DNA of 64,000 nucleotides from Fluoribacter dumoffii NY 23 (lineage in GTDB: Bacteria > Pseudomonadota > Gammaproteobacteria > Legionellales > Legionellaceae), in assembly GCF_000236165.1 (NCBI RefSeq), contig NZ_CM001373.1:2091893-2155892 (forward strand). The letters run 5' to 3'. Shown one piece after another: positions 59,071 to 64,000 of this stretch. The notes below the pieces were generated by a model. That model was not told the origin of the DNA, did no database searches, and saw only the letters and a list, made by a program, of their open reading frames with translations. The translations under genes were made by a program, and so were the position numbers. Position 1 is the first letter of the stretch. The number at the start of each line of letters is the position of its first letter.

Positions 59071-59982
59071 CTAAGTGGAAAGTTGCTCTTTTGGGGCAAA
59101 AGAGGGACGTACCTGAAAGCGATTGGCAATAAAAGCACCCGCCAAGGTAATGCTGCAGCCAAGAAGTGAACGCATTGAAGGGTGCTCGCCTAACAAGAAA
59201 AACCCCATTAGAGTCGACACGATGGGAAGGGCATAAAGGGTTATGGATGCCTTGGAAGCGGGTAAATATTTTAGTACATAACCCCATGCCAGATAAGCAA
59301 GTGCTGCCGGGAAAATCCCCATGTAAACTACTGCTGCAGTGGTTTGAAAATCGGCGATTCGTACTTGCTGGAGCATATCGGGCAAGAAGACAGACAACAA
59401 TAAAGTACCGCCCCACATCACCCAGGAAATTATGGCAACAGGATGATAGACACTCACAAATTGCTTTTGGATAATGGTTAAAATAGCCCCCATGAGCGCC
59501 GAAACCAAAATTGCCAAAATTCCCTGCTGCATTCCCGGTTCGGTATTTTCACCTAGAGCCAATAAAGTCAGGCCCAGGATACTGACAAGGATGCCCAAGC
59601 CTACGCCAGGCGTCAGTTTCTCTCTTAAAAAAATCAGCGATAAAAGTACTGTCATAACCGGCATTAAACCCATTATAAAACTGGCTATACCTGCAGAAAT
59701 GCTTAATTCACCGTAATTCAGACAAATGTTATAAATCCCGATACCGCCCATCCCTGCAAAAAGCAATTGCAAACGGTCCTTCCAGGCCACCCGTTTTTTA
59801 ATGCCCAGGCTTGAGTAGATAATCAACATACACAGTGAGGCAACAATAAAACGCAAAAGGGCAAGCGCCCCGGGTGAATAGCCGGTTAAACCTATCCGTA
59901 TTCCCACGAATGCTGAAGCCCAAAAAACTATGGCAATAATAATGACACAGCTCACTTTGAAAGACTGCATGTTCTTCACCAT
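59071..59982 (-). CDS. EamA/DMT-family transporter (ten-helix)
   Basis: 303 aa with about ten hydrophobic helices and two EamA units (WASAFVGIRIGLTGYSPGAL and GGTLLLSVFLPDMLQQVRIA region). Metabolite or drug export in this family; substrate not predictable. Start at 59982 has GAGG very close; ATG 59970 is an alternative. It lies 88 bases from fadH on the same strand. Confidence 0.88.
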   Translation of the reverse strand: MVKNMQSFKVSCVIIIAIVFWASAFVGIRIGLTGYSPGALALLRFIVASLCMLIIYSSLGIKKRVAWKDRLQLLFAGMGGIGIYNICLNYGELSISAGIASFIMGLMPVMTVLLSLIFLREKLTPGVGLGILVSILGLTLLALGENTEPGMQQGILAILVSALMGAILTIIQKQFVSVYHPVAIISWVMWGGTLLLSVFLPDMLQQVRIADFQTTAAVVYMGIFPAALAYLAWGYVLKYLPASKASITLYALPIVSTLMGFFLLGEHPSMRSLLGCSITLAGAFIANRFQVRPSFAPKEQLST

Positions 59983-60246
59983 TACCTCAGAAAAATAATA
60001 GGCTTATTGTATCAGAACTATCCTGAACAATCACTTTGGATTCATTCTGGGAAGCAGGATAACTAAAACTCCAAGAGTTTTTTTAAGGCAGACTAAAATG
60101 CTGCACCGCACACATAAATATACTGATTTTAAGCATTTTTTTTACCAAATCAATTTTTTTTGCAAACATTATGTAAAATAGTTTGGCATTTTCAATCTTT
60201 ATAATCTACTTTTAAAGAAGGGCCTGCTCCTTATGAGGATGAATCT

Positions 60247-61071
60247 ATGGATGACCCTTTTTCTGCTTTGAACGAAGCGATGAAATCCGTTTTCCATTTA
60301 TTACCGATGAGAAATGGAAAATATGCCTATCCAGAAATCCAGCAGCTCAAGGAAGCAATTGAAAACTATCAGGATGATGATCGTCACACTTTCGTTGGAC
60401 TGGTAAAAGCCATAGGCGCAGCATTGCCTCACTTTGAAAAGTGGAGGATTAATTTTGAGCCTATAAAAAATTCGGTTGATGTTCTGGCTGCCCAACACAA
60501 AATGCCCGCTGTTAACTGGGACAGGTACCTTACTCACCCTAAAATTTCACCCGGTTTTCAATTTAAGGAGGAGCAGGATCCAGACTTCATCCTCTGGTTG
60601 AAAACAATATCCAAAGAAACCTTTGCCCACCCTGACCCCAGCCTGCGTTCCATGTTAATTGCGCACAGGGAACATCTTGGGTTTAGCCAAAAATTAAATT
60701 CACATTTAAAAGATAATCCCAATTTTTTATCCAATCTGATTATGGAGTCCAAGAAAAACTTTATCGAAATCTCCAGTACACGCTTAATTTTTTACTTAAC
60801 AGATGAGCAAATAGCTAAAGCAATCATTCAATTTTTACCAGACCTGATTCAGGAAAACTCCGATCCCTTTACACAAGCCGAGCAACTCGTAGAAAAACTG
60901 AATGGAATTTTATCCAATGGGCGTTCCATTTCGACTCTGTTACGTAATTCCGAAGCCAGAGATATTTTAAATCGTTCTGAATTTTTTCAAATCTATCAAA
61001 GTGAAGAATATAGAAACTGGCAAGAAAGACCTTCTTTCACAGAAGTTGAGGCATTAAAACCACAGATGTGA
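60247..61071 (+). CDS. Legionella hypothetical protein (274 aa)
   Basis: No recognised domain, signal peptide or membrane helix. All-helical by composition, AT-rich-coded, with stretches such as HFEKWRINFEPIKNSVDVLA and PFTQAEQLVEKLNGILSNGR. The C-terminus (FTEVEALKPQM) carries a glutamate pair. GAGG lies 9 bases before the ATG. A perfect palindrome follows the stop. Function unknown; effector status is a guess. Confidence 0.65.
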   Translation: MDDPFSALNEAMKSVFHLLPMRNGKYAYPEIQQLKEAIENYQDDDRHTFVGLVKAIGAALPHFEKWRINFEPIKNSVDVLAAQHKMPAVNWDRYLTHPKISPGFQFKEEQDPDFILWLKTISKETFAHPDPSLRSMLIAHREHLGFSQKLNSHLKDNPNFLSNLIMESKKNFIEISSTRLIFYLTDEQIAKAIIQFLPDLIQENSDPFTQAEQLVEKLNGILSNGRSISTLLRNSEARDILNRSEFFQIYQSEEYRNWQERPSFTEVEALKPQM

Positions 61072-61081
61072 ATGCAATATA

Positions 61082-61109
61082 ACGTAACCCGGAATTCTCC
61101 GGGTTACGT
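61082..61109. terminator. Perfect 11-bp palindrome between the 60247 gene and mdh
   Basis: ACGTAACCCGG - 6 bases - CCGGGTTACGT, right after the 60247 stop and just before the mdh stop, so a shared terminator of convergent genes is likely. No good T-run. Same core as the 24971 element. Confidence 0.55.
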
Positions 61110-61124
61110 GAATCAAAATCAGTT

Positions 61125-62114
61125 TTAGTCCAATAAACCTAAAGATTTAACAGTATCACGTTCTTGTCTTAACTCATCTAAAGTTTTGTCGAACATCTCA
61201 CGGCCAAATGCATTTAAGGGTAAATTTTCAACTACCTTCAACTCACCGTGCTCACGTCTGCAAGGAAATGAGAAGATTAAGCCTTCATCTACCCCATACT
61301 CACCTTGAGAACTACGGCACATGGAGAACGATTCCCCTGCAGGGGTGTCATTAACCAAATGGTTCACACCGGTAATAATGGCATTTGCAGCAGATGCAGC
61401 AGAAGAAGAACCCCGAGCTTTAATTACCGCAGCACCACGTTGTTGTACGGTAGAAACAAAAGTATCTTTCAACCAGGATTCATCTATCACCTGAGCTGCA
61501 GAAACTCCGTTGATTTTTGCATTGTAAAAATCAGGGTATTGAGTGGAAGAGTGGTTCCCCCAAATCGTCATTTCAGTGACTGCTGTAATATCGACGCCTG
61601 CTTTTTTAGCCAATTGGGTACGTGATCGCAATTCATCCAAAGTAGTCATCGCATAAAAACGATCATTGGGAATGTCTTTGGCATGATGCATTGCAATCAG
61701 GCAGTTGGTATTGCAAGGGTTACCCACTACAAATACACGCACGTCATCACTCGCATTGTCATTAATTGCCTGCCCTTGCTTGGTGAAAATACCACCATTA
61801 ATTTGCAATAAATCGGAGCGCTCCATACCTTGTTTACGTGGCACTGAGCCAACCAATAAAGCCCAATTCACCCCATCCATTGCCTTATTCATATCTGCAG
61901 TACACACAGTACGCTTCAGTAAGGGGAAAGCACAATCATCCAACTCCATAGCAACCCCTTCCAGAGAAGGAAGTGCTGCTTCAAGCTCAAGCAGATTTAA
62001 TTCCACTTCAGTGTTTGGACCAAACATTTGTCCAGAAGCAATCCGAAATAATAATGCATAACCAATTTGTCCCGCTGCACCAGTTACAGCGACTCTAACG
62101 CGTTTATTTGCCAT
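61125..62114 (-). CDS. mdh: Malate dehydrogenase
   Basis: 329 aa LDH/MDH-type enzyme (NAD), interconverting malate and oxaloacetate. NAD site [34 protein letters not shown], active-site His in [14 protein letters not shown] and substrate Arg in TTLDELRSR. Type matches cytosolic-like MDH of Legionella/Coxiella rather than the E. coli 312-aa form. Confidence 0.96.
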   Translation of the reverse strand: MANKRVRVAVTGAAGQIGYALLFRIASGQMFGPNTEVELNLLELEAALPSLEGVAMELDDCAFPLLKRTVCTADMNKAMDGVNWALLVGSVPRKQGMERSDLLQINGGIFTKQGQAINDNASDDVRVFVVGNPCNTNCLIAMHHAKDIPNDRFYAMTTLDELRSRTQLAKKAGVDITAVTEMTIWGNHSSTQYPDFYNAKINGVSAAQVIDESWLKDTFVSTVQQRGAAVIKARGSSSAASAANAIITGVNHLVNDTPAGESFSMCRSSQGEYGVDEGLIFSFPCRREHGELKVVENLPLNAFGREMFDKTLDELRQERDTVKSLGLLD

Positions 62115-62217
62115 GTGATTTTTCCTCTTATTTTCTATGCTTTTCCAGCCTGAATCCAGCGCAGAAAACCAGGCTTAACTAACCGTATTCTTTTTTAATG
62201 TGAAAAGACAAAAATAT

Positions 62218-62247
62218 CCCGGGTTTTGGCTGCGCTGCACCCAGGTT
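62218..62247. repeat. Intergenic palindrome in the mdh-hemW gap
   Basis: CCCGGGT ... ACCCAGG arms (one mismatch) around TTTGGCTGCGCTGC. It belongs to the group of CCCGGG-cored intergenic palindromes in this window and separates the two divergent genes mdh and hemW. Confidence 0.4.
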
Positions 62248-62330
62248 ACCGCAATATCCCGTACAGTTTTGTTACAAAACTCGGAACATGATACTATTGC
62301 ATTCCCAATCACGCCAGTATAAAAAGAGTA

Positions 62331-63455
62331 ATGATCCCTTTATCGTTGTATATTCACATCCCCTGGTGCATCCGCAAATGCCCTTATTGCGACTTCAATT
62401 CCCACAAAAGTCCTGATTCTTTGCCAGAGCTAAATTATGTTCAAGCCCTCATTGCTGATTTAGAAACCGATTTACCCTACGTAGACGCCCGGGAAATCTC
62501 CTCTATCTTCATCGGAGGCGGCACACCCAGCCTGTTTTCTGCACATGCTTACGATAGATTATTTACCGAATTGAAGACTCTTTTGCCATTTTCCCAGGAC
62601 ATTGAAATTACTATGGAAGCCAATCCAGGTACTGTAGAGCAACAGCGTTTTACCCAATACCGTGAAATTGGCATTAACCGGCTTTCCCTGGGAATTCAGA
62701 GTTTTAATCCGGAGCATCTACGTGCTTTGGGCCGCATCCATGATGAGCAACAAGCCCATCGCGCCATTGAGTCCGCCCGTAATGCAGGGTTTAGTAATCT
62801 AAATCTGGACATCATGCACGGATTACCCAAGCAAAGTGTTGCCCAGGGGATCAGCGATTTACAAGCTGCAATCTCCCATCAACCCGAACATCTTTCCTGG
62901 TATCAATTAACCATAGAACCAAATACGGTATTTTACAAAGAAAAACCTCCATTACCTTCCGAAGACGAAGCTTGGCTCCTTGAGGAAGAAGGACTTGCTT
63001 TACTAAAAAAATCAGGTTTTGAACGCTATGAAATTTCTGCATTTGCTAAACCAGGCCGTCATGCCCGCCATAATTTAAATTACTGGCTATTTGGTGATTA
63101 CCTGGGCATAGGAGCAGGGGCTCACGGCAAAATTACTGTTGAAAATAGAATACTCAGAACACGAAAACACCGTCAACCTAGAGAATACCTTGATAAAAAC
63201 AAACCCTTTCTCGCCAGTATCGAAACAGTGGAGGCCCAAGACCTCCTTTTTGAGTTTATGCTCAACACCACCCGCCTGCAACAACCTATCTCATTGGATC
63301 TTTTCACCCAAAGGACTGGTCTACCATTCAGTTATTTGCTGCCCAAACTCAAAATTGCAGAACATAAAAAGCTGATTGCTTTGACCAAAACCCACTGGCA
63401 AGTAACCTCTTTAGGCAGACGTTACACTAATGACTTACAGGCACTATACTTATAG
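62331..63455 (+). CDS. hemW: Radical-SAM haem chaperone HemW
   Basis: 374 aa. Radical SAM cysteines C13-x3-C17-x2-C20 in PWCIRKCPYCDFNSH; Phe follows the last Asp where HemN has a fourth Cys, so this is HemW, a haem-binding chaperone, not coproporphyrinogen oxidase. FIGGGTPSLFS and RLSLGIQSFNPEHL are as expected. Divergent from mdh. Confidence 0.95.
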   Translation: MIPLSLYIHIPWCIRKCPYCDFNSHKSPDSLPELNYVQALIADLETDLPYVDAREISSIFIGGGTPSLFSAHAYDRLFTELKTLLPFSQDIEITMEANPGTVEQQRFTQYREIGINRLSLGIQSFNPEHLRALGRIHDEQQAHRAIESARNAGFSNLNLDIMHGLPKQSVAQGISDLQAAISHQPEHLSWYQLTIEPNTVFYKEKPPLPSEDEAWLLEEEGLALLKKSGFERYEISAFAKPGRHARHNLNYWLFGDYLGIGAGAHGKITVENRILRTRKHRQPREYLDKNKPFLASIETVEAQDLLFEFMLNTTRLQQPISLDLFTQRTGLPFSYLLPKLKIAEHKKLIALTKTHWQVTSLGRRYTNDLQALYL

Positions 63456-63595
63456 AGAGGTGTCCCCCGGGTGCAACAAAAACCCCTCTGCTTGGCTGAG
63501 AATAAAATGATAATTGCATGCATGCCAGTATGAGCCACTTGCTTGCAAATAAAGATTAATTAATAATAAGTTACTTTCCGAAAAAGGAGCAATCG

Positions 63596-64000
63596 GTGAT
63601 TTTATTCATACTTTTGGTAGTTCTTGGTTATTTGATGGGATCTATCTGCTCTGCAGTCATTGTCAGCAAAACATTTTCTTTACCTGATCCCCGTACAGAA
63701 GGTTCCCAAAATCCTGGTGCGACCAATGTACTGCGGCTTTCAGGAAAAAAATACGCTGCCATGGTTATGGTTACCGACATCCTCAAAGGTACCATTCCAG
63801 TGCTTATTGCCAAAATGTTGGATGCCGACCCAGCCACAGTAGGATTTACTGCATTAGCAGCAGTTATTGGCCATATGTACCCCGTTTTCTTTGATTTCAA
63901 AGGCGGAAAAGGAGTTGCTACGGCAATTGGAGCGCTCTTGGGGGTTCATTTTCTTGTCGGTGTTCTTGTCGCCGCGACATGGTTACTGGTGGCCAAATTC
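63596..64000 (+). CDS. plsY: Glycerol-3-phosphate acyltransferase PlsY (3' truncated)
   Basis: Membrane acyltransferase using acyl-phosphate to acylate glycerol 3-phosphate, the first step of phospholipid synthesis. The first 135 residues are present; the window ends within the gene. MGSICSAVIVSKTF, LPDPRTEGSQNPGATNVLRL and FFDFKGGKGVATAIGALLG match PlsY. The start is a GTG with AGGAG 6 bases ahead, which explains why a shorter ATG-only reading would miss it. Confidence 0.94.
   Translation, partial: MILFILLVVLGYLMGSICSAVIVSKTFSLPDPRTEGSQNPGATNVLRLSGKKYAAMVMVTDILKGTIPVLIAKMLDADPATVGFTALAAVIGHMYPVFFDFKGGKGVATAIGALLGVHFLVGVLVAATWLLVAKF

Overview
The window is a chromosomal segment of a Legionella species (Gammaproteobacteria, Legionellales). 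The evidence is gene content and order: a Legionella-type run of housekeeping genes (asnS, lolCD, pgsA-tRNA-Gly-Cys-Leu, rluC/rne, asd-aroC-prmB, grxC-secB-gpsA-murI, radA, hemA-prfA-prmC-dksA, waaA/djlA, deaD, mdh/hemW, plsY) interleaved with genes for proteins that look like Dot/Icm type IV effectors: ankyrin proteins, an AnkH-like protein, a Ceg28-like giant, a LegA5/OpiA-like lipid kinase and an OTU-fold protease. The DNA is AT-rich, especially in the effector genes. I saw no insertion sequence, integrase, rRNA operon or CRISPR array. The species cannot be fixed from the sequence alone. || Layout. 1-3.1 kb: end of asnS, a small hypothetical gene, and lipoprotein release (lolD, one lolC-type permease). 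3.6-6.8 kb: two tandem helical-repeat/ankyrin proteins, probable effectors. 7.0-10.2 kb: a half-size EamA transporter, the tRNA-Leu/Cys/Gly genes downstream of pgsA, a HAD hydrolase and rluC. 10.2-13.0 kb: a long gene-free leader, then rne. 13.3-16.1 kb: a membrane-module effector candidate, an alcohol dehydrogenase and a DUF1328 peptide. 16.2-18.4 kb: AnkH-like effector translationally coupled to a degenerate Smr protein. 18.5-25.9 kb: asd, aroC, prmB, an intact Smr paralog, yibN-like gene, grxC, secB, gpsA, murI. 25.9-32.0 kb: Ceg28-like effector with a candidate PmrA box, a small Cys-rich secreted protein and the LegA5/OpiA-like kinase. 32.0-45.6 kb: pilU, an FAD-linked oxidase, radA, xseB-ispA, bioC, comF, a site-2 protease, hemA-prfA-prmC, dksA. 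45.9-49.7 kb: an AT-rich accessory block with a LuxR-type regulator, an OTU protease and two small unknowns; two near-identical palindromes lie in front of the genes flanking the regulator. 49.7-64 kb: waaA/djlA, a DUF3530 protein, PlaA-like lipase, a tail-anchored small protein, deaD, fadH, an EamA transporter, a hypothetical, mdh, hemW and the start of plsY. || How it works together: the core genes are generic (translation, envelope, cofactor and isoprenoid synthesis). The accessory genes point to life inside a host cell: factors expected to be injected (AnkH, Ceg28-like, LegA5-like, OTU, ankyrin proteins) or secreted by type II secretion (PlaA). The most original signals are (i) a possible small regulon of a LuxR-family regulator built on a TACYGTA-N4-TACGGTA palindrome that would include an OTU-type deubiquitinase, (ii) a divergent Smr paralog with lost motif residues, fused by a TAATG stop-start to an AnkH-like effector, and (iii) dispersed palindromes between genes.
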